A stretch of DNA of 64,000 nucleotides, taken from positions 9,433,501-9,497,500 of the forward strand of contig NC_091665.1 of assembly GCF_042453785.1 (NCBI RefSeq), in the 5' to 3' direction. Position 1 is the stretch's first letter; each line of letters begins with the position of its first letter. The notes below the pieces were generated by a model that was given only the letters and a program-made list of their open reading frames with translations, did no database searches and was not told the origin of the DNA. A program made the position numbers and the translations under genes. Shown one piece after another: positions 35,567 through 46,290 of this stretch. The DNA is from Malus domestica. Taxonomy: Eukaryota; Streptophyta; Magnoliopsida; Rosales; Rosaceae.

Positions 35567-36736
35567 CTGTTTGAAGCAGTTGAAAATGATCTCATCTCAG
35601 TGATCATCATCAGGTCCTTACATTGTTGTCTTTACAGGAGAGTTTGGGGACAAGAGTAACATGGCCATCATGTGCAAAACCAAGCCACAGTCACAATCAG
35701 TGAAAAAATGAGAAGAAAAAAATATATACCCCCAAAATTTGAATAAAATGTCTATTGGCTTTGCAGGGCACCGTATTTTTGGTGGGTCTATGGTGGCGGG
35801 CCTTTACAGTCCCTCTCCTGTGTTTTTGTTTGTTCTTTTTTCCCCCAATCAATCTCATTCACAGAACATGGGATGGGAGGGGTTCTTCAAAAGACGGTGA
35901 CATGTATGTAGGTAATTTGATACCTGTGTATGTTTTGTATCTGGGGCTGCCTGTTGCAACAGATTTTACCCTCCAACCTTGGCCCCCATATATAGTTACT
36001 TTCTTTGACAGGTCGACTTAGCCACACCATTGCCAGGTCGACTTACTTAGCCACAATAGTTCTAAAATCAAGAACCCAGCTGTTTGAGGACGTTCTTGGC
36101 GACATTCACTTAACAACACCAACGCGGTTTCAGCCAAGAGTTTCGGCTAGGTCTGCTAGAAACACCGTAGCTAAGGACTAGTTGGCTTATCAAAGAGTGC
36201 ACCGTCTCTAGTCAACTAAAACCGCTTTCTTATGGTCTTTGGCACAAATACTTTTAGTTATTTGGAGAGTTATGTAGTGCATATTTTTTGGAGCTGCCCC
36301 AGCCTCAAAAATCTAATGACCGGCTCTATGTTGGTAGAAAATTACACCCTGTAAACCTACATTTTTTGTGGTGCTTGTGAGTGTGATAATTAATTATGAT
36401 CGTAAGGATTATGTACTTGTTTGGGGTTGAGAAAAACACAAAAAGAAGAGACAGAAATGCAGGACATGACCGTATCGGCCACTAAATCATAGCTTGTGGA
36501 CCACTGTATGAATTCGAACATGGAGGGGTTCCTTTGCTGAAATGGATGCAGACTCTAGGAAGGCATAAGTGGTGTACATTTGCAATAGATTTATGTCTCA
36601 TTGCAAATCTTCTTTTCTGGTGGGACTAGTTTCATCAGGACCACAGAAAGAAAGCTCTACGTTATTAAGACACTGCACTTCACTGTTATGTTAACCATTA
36701 GGTCCATTGCCAATGACTCGTCAGGTTTTGGATCTG
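34314..36736. other. Intergenic, AT-rich; GA microsatellite at 35526-35564
   Basis: No gene recognised. A long uninterrupted GA run lies at 35526-35564. A short imperfect duplication of CAGGTCGACTTAGCCACA occurs near 36009-36050. The open frame at 35755-36021 has no recognisable family. Confidence 0.4.
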
Positions 36737-36739
36737 TTA

Positions 36740-37122
36740 GAGCATCTTCAAAGGAGATGTCAAAATCTTAGGTGAAATTTTATTGTACATATTTGACATC
36801 AAAAGTCTCTCCAACCAAAATGTTATTTGCTGACTGGATTTGAAGGTTTAGTGATTTAATGTCAAATTTGACATCAATGTCAAATTTATTTTTAATTCAT
36901 TTTAATAGCGGGTCCCTTATTCCACTAACATTTCAACCAATAAAAATTTTGTTTCAACATTTTTTTAATAATTACAATCATTTAAAGCTCTATTTAAATA
37001 ATAAAATAATATTTGACAATTCGGTTAGAGAAATACAAAATTTGACATAAGACTCCAGATTGCCACATCAGTCATCAATTGTAATTTGATTTTTATAATT
37101 TGACATTCCTTTGAAGATGGTC
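36740..37122. mobile_element. Tourist-like (PIF/Harbinger) MITE
   Basis: 383-bp element with termini GAGCATCTTCAAAGGA (36740) and TCCTTTGAAGATGGTC (ending 37122), which pair at 15 of 16 positions. It is flanked by TTA at 36737-36739 and 37123-37125. A 3-bp TTA target duplication is the PIF/Harbinger signature. The interior is AT-rich and non-coding, with TTTGACAT repeats in both orientations. Confidence 0.85.
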
Positions 37123-37125
37123 TTA

Positions 37126-37897
37126 GTTGTATAACGCGCAATTTGTTGAGTCAGTGAGCCGGTTGGGTGACTTGTATAACTCCATGCAATGATTAATTTT
37201 ATAACTCAATTATGAGTTCGTAAGCGTGTCAAGAGTATAACGCAACGAAAAAATAGGTAAACGCCTATACGATAGGCAAAGGTCTTGATCTGAGAAGATA
37301 GAATGAATATTCACCATAGGTAAGATAAGATGGCTGGTACAACTTTAGAAGTTTGTTTAAACTGGAAACATAAAAAACTTTTAACAAAAAAGCAATGCTT
37401 CTTTTCTTTTCAGTTACAACCAATGTTGATCAATGCCTTCAACCTTCTTTGTCTTCTTCAACACTTTCTACCAATTTAGAAGAGGGCGTTGAATTGTGAT
37501 TTATGAGAAAGACATCTGTGTTCAGGACGTAGGACACGAAACTATATATAAGTACATGGAGTTTACTTGATATCTGTGATAAACAAATACATATACGTAT
37601 CCACTTGAATCGTATTAACGGATTATCAGTGTCATTTTGTGCTGGTGTTAGATTACCAATCCTACACTTTTATGTACGTATACGTATCTGGGTTGAGTTT
37701 AAGTTAATTAAACAATCGTGAAAGAAAGGTTAAATATTGTAATCATGAAAGTAAGGAAATGTTTGAGGCGTGAGTTTGTTTGATTTTTGGTATCAGCTTC
37801 CTCAGGAAGCATGGGCACCAAAGTATGATGGAAGGATGCATAAGTAGCAGTAAATTACACATGGGTTTCTGTAAAAATGTTAGTTTGCTATGTTCGC

Positions 37898-37954
<57 letters not shown>

Positions 37955-39387
37955 GTTGTTTTATCTGGAACCACCAGCCAAGGTTGTGGAACAATCAGAA
38001 AAGGCCAAACCATCCACGGGACTGTACTGAATAGTACCCTAATTATCGGTCCGTGGGTTTAGGTAAAGAGAAAAGGATAGAAAATCTCAACAGAATACAT
38101 TGAAATAGAAAGACACTACAAAGTGAGGAATGCCTAACAAAGGCAGCCCAAGATAAGGAGAGAGAGATGGAGGCTGAGAAATGGTTTTGGTGGGTGGAGA
38201 AAAAGAGAGGAGGGAGAGAGATGGAGATTTAGGGTTTCAACATTGAGGCTTAAAAGAGAAGCACCCAACTGAGCACAAGAGAAAATAGAGAAAGGAAAGC
38301 AAAAGGACTGAGGGAAAAAAAAACCCACATCTTTGTCGGTTGATTCTTTGTTGATCTATTTTGAAGGCTAGGAAAAATGGATTACCTTCCTAGCTTTAAA
38401 CTCTCATGGAAAATTTACATACCATTTGTAAATTCCTATTATTTAGTATTTAGAAAATTTGTCTATAACTCTCCAATAGCCGAACTTTCCTTCCTTAATT
38501 AAAATCCTAGATCTAAAAAATTCATAGTCGCCGGCCTCAAGCTCTGGATTGGGGCTGATGACAACCTCTCTCCCCATTTTCTTAGCCTTGTTCTTTTGTC
38601 TTCATATGAATTGTTGCAAATCTATTACTCAATTAATATTTCTCGTCCATAAGTGTCTTCCTAGTGAGGTTATTTGTAGGTCTTTCCTGATGAGTATTTT
38701 GATGATGATGAGCACAAAATTCATGGGATATACACTAGTTGATTCCTTGTCAGTTTCTCTTGAGAGTTGGCATTGATCGTTGTCAAAAATTGTCCTCGTG
38801 TTCGTTATATTGAATTTTTTTCCGTAGAATCTTTCAAGTTCTAAACTGCAAAGTGTTTAAGTTTTTCATTAGGAATTGAGTTTCTTTGGCTTTGGAGTGC
38901 CATCTCAATCTATTGAGTTTTGGTGTGGATGATTTTAATATTTGGATGCATTCATTTGCTTAGTTTAAGATATGTCTCATCCACTAATACAGTAACAACT
39001 AACCGAATTACGTTGGCTATTCATATTTTGTTTACGTCTCTTTTAATTGGGGATCTCTTGAATTTATTCCAAATTAACCTCTTTAATATTTGCCATCAGT
39101 TCTTAATATTCAAACATTATAATACAACTGCAATTGGTTCGCCTCAAAATCAGAATTATAACATAATGAGAATGGCATATCTTCGTCCAAAATATAAATT
39201 TTTTCCATCAGGAAAGAGAGAGAAAGAGAGGGTCCATGTTGTCATATGGAGGGTCAACATGCAAGAGCAAACCCAATGGGCTTGGCTCCCACCATGTCCT
39301 TGCACACATACACACCGCAAAACACCCGTGGTATGTCCTTTCCTCCCCCCTCCACATGACCTAGCACTCTCTCTCTCTCTCCCTCTC
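37126..39387. other. Intergenic and SAUR upstream region
   Basis: No gene recognised. A compound GT/GA microsatellite lies at about 37896-37952. 38110-38340 is purine-rich. The DNA just before 39388 is CT-rich, fitting a plant core promoter. Confidence 0.4.
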
Positions 39388-39395
39388 CATAAATA
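39388..39395 (+). promoter_or_regulatory. TATA box of the SAUR gene
   Basis: CATAAATA lies about 130 bases before the SAUR start codon, preceded by a CT-rich stretch. The spacing implies a leader of roughly 100 nt. Confidence 0.7.
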
Positions 39396-39526
39396 CCCCG
39401 GTCACCCTTCACTCACTTCACCACCAACAGCTCTCGACTACTCCACTCTCTTATCCTTCCTTTTCCCCATTTCCTTTACCCAAAACAAACACCACAAACC
39501 AAAAACACAAAACAAAGAAAAAGGAA

Positions 39527-39844
39527 ATGGGCTTCAGAAAACCGAACAAACTGGCTCAAACCGCAGTGCTCAAGCAAATCCTGAAAAGATGCTCAAGCTT
39601 GGGAAAGAAACATGGCTACGACGAAGATGGTCTTCCCATCGATGTCCCAAAAGGCCATTTCCCAGTTTACGTTGGCAAGAACAGAACAAGGTACATTGTT
39701 CCCATCTCGTTTTTGACACATCCTCAGTTCCAATGCCTCCTCCACCAAGCCGAAGAGGAATTCGGTTTCGATCACGACATGGGCCTCACAATCCCTTGCG
39801 AAGAAGTCGTTTTTCGATCCCTATCGTCGATGCTCATGAGATGA
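39527..39844 (+). CDS. SAUR family auxin-responsive protein
   Basis: Intronless 105-residue small auxin-up RNA protein. SAURs promote cell expansion by inhibiting PP2C.D phosphatases and so activating plasma-membrane H+-ATPase (family knowledge). The SAUR core runs from about residue 38 to 100: [38 protein letters not shown], and [19 protein letters not shown], then [10 protein letters not shown]. The N terminus is basic and variable ([20 protein letters not shown]), as in SAUR50-like members. Length, lack of introns and the TATA box all fit. ATG at 39527 is the only start that includes the family's N-terminal block. I saw no complete TGTCTC auxin-response element close to the TATA box. It lies alone, not in a SAUR cluster within this window. 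Confidence 0.93.
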   Translation: MGFRKPNKLAQTAVLKQILKRCSSLGKKHGYDEDGLPIDVPKGHFPVYVGKNRTRYIVPISFLTHPQFQCLLHQAEEEFGFDHDMGLTIPCEEVVFRSLSSMLMR

Positions 39845-40150
39845 TATCACTGCATATTTTTAAGGTCAAGAGATTTGTGTATGGGATTTTCTTGGAGAAG
39901 AGATGACCAAGATGAAGCTTAGCTATAGATAGCTACAGCTTCTCTTTTTTTTAACATCTTTTTCTTCATTTTTCATCAATCTTGACCTTAATTTGTTGGG
40001 GTTTTTTTTATACTTTTTTTCTTTTGGGGGTTGTGAATGGAGGTTTGTTTTCAACCCTTTTGAGATGTTTGATTATTGACCCTAACTTGAAACCCATTAA
40101 CATAAAATGGGTTTGGTTACATTGTTAAGTTTGAGATCCATTTTACTCAC

Positions 40151-40352
40151 AGAGGTAGATTGTTATGTTCCCTGTGAGACAATTACTACTGTTTTTAAGG
40201 AATTAAGGACAGCTTAATTGACTGTTTGCCTTATAAATTAAGCTTCTCTCTCTCTCTCTCAGAGGTAGATTGTTATGTTCCCTGTGAGACAATTACTACT
40301 GTTTTTAAGGAATTAAGAACAGCTTAATTGACTGTTTGCCTTATAAATTAAG

Positions 40353-40370
<18 letters not shown>
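40151..40370. repeat. 110-bp tandem duplication downstream of SAUR
   Basis: Units begin AGAGGTAGATTGTTATG at 40151 and 40261 and run into CT microsatellites. They differ by about two substitutions. The CT run at each unit's end probably seeded the duplication. The second unit continues into CT and then CA repeats to about 40410. Confidence 0.9.
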
Positions 40371-40386
<16 letters not shown>

Positions 40387-40549
40387 GACACCCACACACA
40401 CACACACACATATAGAAAACATTGAGATCTGTGCATGGCTTGAAGCTGCAGGTAGCTTAGCTACGTTTAAATACAAAACATTGAGTCAAATCACATAGAG
40501 GAGCATCATTAGGTAAAAGAAAGTAGTACCCAAAAACATGGAAAGGGTT

Positions 40550-40738
40550 CCTCTCCGATTCATTCCATCAAATTCATCAAATCAATTAATTCGGATCTTT
40601 AAAATTTAATTAAACTGTTAAAGTTATTATAATTTTTAAAAAGACTCTATATTTTTAGTCATTAAATTAAATTTCAAATATTCGAATTAATTGTTAAGAT
40701 GAATTTAATAGAAGGGATCAGAAGAAGATCGATTTCCC
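40550..40738. mobile_element. Foldback MITE-like sequence
   Basis: The left arm (CAAATTCATCAAATCAATTAATTCGGA) pairs imperfectly with the reverse complement of the right arm (near 40670-40738), around AATTAATTCG and AAATTTAATT blocks. The unit is about 190 bp. No clear target duplication was found. Confidence 0.4.
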
Positions 40739-43098
40739 AAAATCATGTTAAAACTGAGTAACTTGTCAGAGAATGTGGGGTACATTGGTTTAGTACGGAT
40801 CAACGATCAGGTTCTTCACATGAATCATTATTTGTAGTTGTAACGTACTACTAGTAAGTAAAGTGGGTACGTGCTATATATATTTATATAGGTCTACATC
40901 TGTAAATAAGCTTATTTGAAAGTTTCCTTAATTAAAAAATAATATATATTCAAAAGTCATAACAGCATCTTCAAGAATGTCATCTAGAATAAAACTCCCT
41001 CTCAAATAATCCTAGTTGCAACTTGCAACTTCAAGAAAATGAGCAGATTTATATAAGATGAGTTATAATAAAGAAAGTGTCCTCTTACATATTTTATCTG
41101 AAAGTATTGTTTATTTGAAAGTATCAAGTGTTACGGTCTATGTGATATTTCTTTTTATTTGTATGTAAGAGTTTTTGAGTTCGTCTCTTAAATTTTAAGT
41201 TCAATACCAAATTATATGGCTAATTCATTTATGTGGCGTAACCCAAATCTCCCACCTCTTAGGGTAAATTTATTATATTTTTTATAACGATATATTTACA
41301 CCAAGTGGTGGAGTGAATAAATTGGTATAGAACTTGTCATTCACGACATTCAAACCTATGTTGTGTCATATACAAGTCAAGATAAATACTACTAAACTAT
41401 AATACTATGTGACAAATATATTATTATTAAAAAATTATATAAGCCCAAAAGATAAAAGTTAAGTAACAACACTAATAATATTTTAAGAGTGGCAGATCGT
41501 GTTTTACCCCAGTGGCAGAAAGTAACCATACCTATATATGCACCTAGTGCAGGTTCAAATTTTCACCAATTTTTCTTCTCCTAACAACTAATTATCTAAC
41601 CTTCTAACGCTATCGCTCTACTAAAAAATAAGTTGTGAGAAAGTTTGAAGGGTGGGCTGAAGGGATATAGTTTTAAAGGGTAGGTTATAGATCTTATTCA
41701 ATTAGTTAATACAAGACATAACGTGAGTCATTTTGCATCTTAGAAAGTGTTTGAGTGTTCGCATATTGTAGAGAGTTCGATAAACTTTGTCATTTAGAGT
41801 GCCACTAGTCATAAATATATGGTCATAGTATTATTAGAAACGAGTCTTGGTAAATAATGAGAGGAGATAGAGATGGGAGGGGGGGAAGAAGGAGATAGAG
41901 AACGCTAAAGTAAGGGTTGGCCGGAGGCGAATAGGTGGTGCGGCGAGATGGGTTTGGGTGGATGCGGTGGCTGTTGGGTATTTTGGATTTTGTGAATATT
42001 TAGTTTCTTTTTCAATTCTTTTAAAAATTAATAAAGAGCAATTTAACTAAAGTCAAGTCAGAAGACACTTGGTAGGCTTAGAGATGTGTGACGAGTATAC
42101 ACCACAATTAATGTGGGTGAGCAATTTCCATTGACCAAATTCAAGTTTATGTAACTCGTACTTCATGTGCATTTGATATTGTCTTTACCTAGGTAAAGTA
42201 TACTTAATTACACTAATCACTTCTTTTAATGATTAAATAACAATTATGAAGTGTTGTTATGACATGCTTGTGAGCACCCTATAACACCTTTCATGAGGGC
42301 AATAGTCGGTAAATTGAATACACCTTTTTTACTAATGCCAAAGAACCTTTATGTGATCATCACAACCATAGTGTTGTATGACTACATATATGTGTACGGG
42401 TTCCTTTGAATATGTGAGCATGCCGATTGTGGAATACAGCAGCTATAACAATATGATGACCAGCATATCTGGTTTTAGTTTCAATTTTCAATTAATAGTG
42501 TATATGTATATTGTGGATGCAAATTCCAGGATTAACGAAATAACACCTATAAAACAAGCAACATTGTTAATCTAATAGATGAACACTTGAGAAAAAAGGA
42601 GGGTGTCCGCCAAAGGGTTTATGATGCCTAAGTTAGAAATAGTTTGAGAGAAACTACAACAACGAGAGTTCTGAGTAGTAAGCGGCCAGATCTCCTTGTT
42701 CGACTTAGCTATTACCCCTTGCAAGTTGCTAACAGGTGAGGCCGTAGGCCATACTAGGCAGACCACTATGTTCTATATACCAATGTGGTGAAGATTACAC
42801 TTCGCAAGTAGCTACGAAAAGTCCCTGGTGGAAGGCCTGGGGACATCCAAGAGACTCTGAAGTGTCGACACCTGCCTTCTTAAGACGAGAAAGACACGGT
42901 GGCAGGAGTTAGATATCATGTGCCTAAAGAACTCCTTTATGTGAATGTGCCCAAAGGCCTATAAGCTATACATCAGGCAGATGCTTAGCCCCTCAAGATC
43001 TGGTTGTCTGCTCAAAACGTAAAGAATAAATCTATGATATTGAGCTAAAAGTCCAAGTGCAGTTCTCCTATTTGATTTTCTTAATTTATTTCTCGACA
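40739..43098. other. Intergenic, no gene recognised
   Basis: AT-rich to about 42590. From 42590 to about 43020 it is GC-richer and repeat-like, sharing a GATGCCTAAGT-containing block with 23545-23575. This could be part of a decayed LTR. No coding domain was seen. Confidence 0.35.
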
Positions 43099-43119
43099 TA
43101 AATAACTAGGGCTGGGTTC

Positions 43120-43270
43120 GGTTTGAAACGGTTCGGTTTTTTGCCAAAACCGAAACCGAACCGAAATTTCGGTTCGGTTCGGTTCGGTTCAATTTTTTTT
43201 CGGTTTTTTTCGGTTCGGTTTTTTTTCGGTTCGGTTTTTTTCGGTTCGGTTTCGGTCCGGTTCGGTTATT
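43120..43270. repeat. CGGTT-type subterminal array, left end of the hAT element
   Basis: About 150 bp dominated by CGGTTCGGTT units, with an inverted cluster (CCGAAACCGAACCG) at about 43148-43162 that can fold back. A matching array lies at 44820-44930 near the other end. Such arrays in hAT elements are usually transposase-binding sites. Confidence 0.8.
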
Positions 43271-43982
43271 TTTTATTTTTTATTTTTTTTATAAAATGTA
43301 AACTTTCATTAAACTTACATACATATCAAAAGCCCACAACTAAACACAAACAAAAAAATGGGCCAGCACAACAACCCAACCCAAGGGTTAAGCCCGAAAA
43401 AGAAAGAAAAAAACTGAAAGCCTAGCTGCCTAGCTGCTTAGTTCCCTTGCTGCCTTCGAAGCAAGCTCCGGCGACCATGAACCAGCAATCCAACAAACAC
43501 CAGAGGTGAAGACCATGAATCGCGATATCCAATCACGATTTCCTGCCTTTGACGACCCCTGAGCACAAACAAACATAATTTTCCTTCAGCTTATGAATTA
43601 ACAATCACAAATTTTGCACCTTTATGACAATAAAAACATTATTTCCAGTGTTCAAACAGACTGAAACATATAATAGAACCAACCAACTTCACCCCCACCT
43701 ACCCTTTTAGAACTTAAACAAAAGGCCAAGGACATTTGTATGTATAACTGTGTCATATAGAAATTCATCCACTGATCAACAAGACGAGGAGTCAAACTTA
43801 CTGAAGTCCTCTGCTAATTTAGACCACCATTTGCCTCAATGTATATATAACCATTTGACTCAGCCAAACCTACAACGCCGGAACAAAACCAAAGTCATTC
43901 AAATCCTTGAACAAGCGAGTTTCGAAAAAATAAATTTAGATTGTATCTTTTTAATACAAAACCAGGAAAGCAAATGAAATAC

Positions 43983-44075
43983 CTCAGCCCTAGTGTCGGT
44001 ATCTGCAAGCCGTTGCTTTATGTCTCTTGCTATCGAAAAGAAAACTTGCTCCACATTAAGATTCGTCTTTGCACT
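43983..44075 (-). pseudogene. RABE1: Captured exon of a RABE1/Rab8-type small GTPase
   Basis: A 93-base minus-strand segment encoding 31 residues: [18 protein letters not shown] followed by [13 protein letters not shown]. This is the Rab G5 (SAK) guanine-base motif and the last helix of plant RABE GTPases (Arabidopsis RABE1c differs at few positions). The segment begins after CAG and ends before GTATTTC, so both exon borders appear kept. The GTP-binding loops and the prenylated tail are absent, so it is only a fragment inside the transposon. It has no stop or frameshift. Confidence 0.88.
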
Positions 44076-44398
44076 CTGCGTTACACAATATCTTCAGTAA
44101 ACGGAAACACTTATTATTCAACTAGTTTCCGGTAGAGTTGGGGGCTGCGGTAGACGGAGCTGGGGGCGAGACGACGTGAGATGACGGGAACGACCTCGAA
44201 AGAGACACGTAGCAGAGATCGAATCAGTAATCCAAATAACAATTGAAACAAATATCCAAATACACAAATCCAAAAACCAAATGCAAAAAAGGGATTATAA
44301 TTGTCAGATCCAAACAAAAATCAATAAATCATCGAAATCAAAAGCTAAAAAATAAAAGGAAAAACAAGGTTCAGTGAAGGGAGAGAAGATGAAATTAC

Positions 44399-44474
44399 CC
44401 TGCTTGTGACCGGTGCCTTTCTCGACGAGTCGACGGTATGGCACTGAGCGCACTTGGTCTTGAAGATTTTCTCA
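44399..44474 (-). pseudogene. CYTC: Captured cytochrome c exon fragment
   Basis: Minus-strand segment reading EKIFKTKCAQCHTV, which includes the CxxCH haem-attachment motif of cytochrome c, then EKGTGHKQ in another frame. It is followed by GTAATTTC, the intron position known in plant cytochrome c genes. An 8-bp insertion (a repeated GTCGA with CTC between) shifts the frame after HTV. The start of the protein and all later exons are missing. It lies upstream of the RABE exon on the same strand, so splicing between the two captured pieces is conceivable. Confidence 0.8.
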
Positions 44475-44947
44475 CAGAGAGTGATTGAAGTTGAAGACCG
44501 AGAGAGAGGGTTACTGGGTTAAAGGGTGTTGCGGCGGCTGTGGCTGCCTAGGGTTAAAGAATTTAACACGAGAGAGAGAAGAGAAGAATGAAAAAAAATA
44601 AAAGGTGTGGCTGCTGTGGCTGGCTAGGGTTAAAAGGGTTTTGTAGATTTCTCAAAAAAAATTTAAAAAATTCTCTAAAATACTAAAGGCATGAGGGTTC
44701 GAACCCATGCCTTGCAGTTTGAAAAGCTTCACAGAAACCAACTTGGCAACGAGTTATGTTTTGTTATGATTGTATGACTAAAATATTTATAATATTGAAA
44801 ATAAATAAATAAATATTTATATCGGTTCGGTTCGGTTTGACAGTTTCGGTTCGGTTTTTTTTTTGGTTCGGTTTTTTCGGCCTCGGTCCGGTTTGGTTTT
44901 CGGTTTTTTTCGGTTTTCGGTTTTTTGAACCCACCCCTATAAATAAC

Positions 44948-45238
44948 AACAGGAGTACTTGTTGAAACATGTCATTCAAATTTCACTCAATTACATTTTT
45001 TTTTCTTTTTCTTTTCTAGAGATACTCATTAGAAATGGAAGTCTAGCTTTAAATTCATGATATAAATGATTATGGAAGTTATATATACGCCAGCTCAAGG
45101 ATCACATTGACCCAATGATTCATATATATGCTATTTCAAGTCTGCAAACTGTGGACGAAGAAGAGACGTATCATACATGAATTACGTGACAACGAAATAT
45201 CACTTTTATCTTATCCTTTATTTATGGCATATGGTCTT
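44948..45238. other. Short intergenic stretch between the hAT and the non-LTR insertion
   Basis: AT-rich unique-looking sequence; no gene seen. Confidence 0.4.
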
Positions 45239-45255
45239 AAGACCATACATATCTT

Positions 45256-46006
45256 TTTTCTTTTTTTTTCTTTTTCTTTTTTTTGGGAAAAACACCATGT
45301 CAAAACACGGTGAATCATTTATTGCAACAACACAAACTTACAACCAAGGCCCAAAACAGATACACAAAGCAAAACACGGCCAACCAAACACACCAAAACA
45401 AGCCCAACCCAAAGTTTGAACCAAAGAAAATAGAAAACTAGAAACACCGCTGCAACCATTGCCGCAACCAACACTGCCACAACAGTGCTTGTCGATCCGC
45501 CCAAAGCCCATCTCCCAACCAAGCCGTACCTCAGCAAACCCATCAACCAATTCCAATCTTCAGTCCAAACGCAGCCACAGATCACCAAGAACTTGCAGCA
45601 AAGATAAAGAAGCGAGTGGAAATCCATGAGCAACACTACCAACCAAGGTAGACAGCAAAGAGAATATGGGGGTGTTTGGAACACCCAACCTAGTGGAAGC
45701 ACCAGATCAGAGCTCACCGACTTAACAAGTCGCATCTCGCGGCGAAACTTAACCAAAGATCGGAAATTAGAGGAAGGAAGATGAGAGATAGCAGTGGGAG
45801 GAGAAGAGGGTAAATCAAACCAGGAAGCAGGGGGAAGAAGTAGCGGATGGGAGAACAGAAGGAGACCAAGGCAAAAACAAAAGAACACCCACCGATCCCA
45901 GCCACAGCAAACGGGAACACAATGGAGAACCACTCACACGAAAGGGTGAGAATCGCCCTCAAAAAGAGGGAAGGTCTCTCACAGATGAGAGAAAAAGACT
46001 GATAGC
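45256..46006 (-). mobile_element. Probable non-LTR (LINE/SINE-type) retroposon with A-rich tail
   Basis: Read on the minus strand, the segment starts GCTATCAGTCTTTTTCTC and ends in an A-rich tail (reverse complement of the T/C-rich run at 45256-45289). AAGACCATATCTT at 46007-46019 resembles AAGACCATACATATCTT at 45239-45255, a candidate target duplication with one 4-bp insertion. A 204-codon minus-strand frame (45319-45933) is hydrophobic and matches no family I know. No endonuclease or RT domain is present, so the copy would be 5'-truncated or a SINE-like or processed copy. Confidence 0.45.
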
Positions 46007-46111
46007 AAGACCATATCTTGTTTGGAATTGGAAAAAAAATGGCGCACAACTGAAGACGGTTTGCCCAAAAAATTAGGTATTCGTCGACTAGGAAATATTG
46101 CCTAACAAAAG

Positions 46112-46281
46112 GAGAAATTTTGTATTGTGACCGGAACACGAGTGGTACACCACGTATTTTTATATAAGTGGTGGAAATTTATAATATTGAAGTTATTAAC
46201 TTTTTAACACACATATTTCATCATTTGTATAATGACACATGATGTACCACCCCGTGTTCCGATCACGTTGAAAAATCTCTC
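46112..46281. mobile_element. MULE-type MITE, 170 bp
   Basis: Long imperfect terminal inverted repeats: GAGAAATTTTGTATTGTGAC and on through CGGAACACGAGTGGTACA on the left, against the reverse complement of TGTACCACCCCGTGTTCCG through AAATCTCTC on the right. The flanks TAACAAAAG (46103-46111) and CAACAAAAG (46282-46290) form a 9-bp target duplication with one mismatch. Long inverted repeats and a 9-bp duplication point to Mutator-like elements. Confidence 0.75.
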
Positions 46282-46290
46282 CAACAAAAG

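Larger units (their letters stand above)
43107..44939. mobile_element. hAT-type element carrying captured gene fragments (Pack-hAT)
   Basis: 1833-bp element with termini TAGGGCTGGGTTC (43107) and GAACCCACCCCTA (ending 44939); they pair at 12 of 13 positions. It is flanked by TAAATAAC at 43099-43106 and at 44940-44947, a perfect 8-bp duplication diagnostic of hAT insertion. Both ends are dense in CGGTT/CGGTTCGGTT units (43120-43270 and 44820-44930). The interior has no transposase but holds, on the minus strand, one cytochrome c exon (44399-44474) and one RABE GTPase exon (43983-44075), each next to a usable splice site. The perfect target duplication argues for a fairly recent insertion. Confidence 0.9.

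Noticed and set aside
38920-39906. 328-codon plus-strand open frame overlapping the SAUR gene
   Set aside because: It reads the SAUR coding sequence and its promoter in another frame; composition is leader-like and no domain is present.
43123-43425. Open frame with repeated FGSV/FFGS residues
   Set aside because: It is the translation of the CGGTT subterminal repeat of the hAT element, not a gene.
45319-45933. 204-codon hydrophobic minus-strand frame as a membrane protein gene
   Set aside because: No family recognised, biased W/L/V/C composition, and it lies inside the candidate retroposon; kept only as part of that feature.
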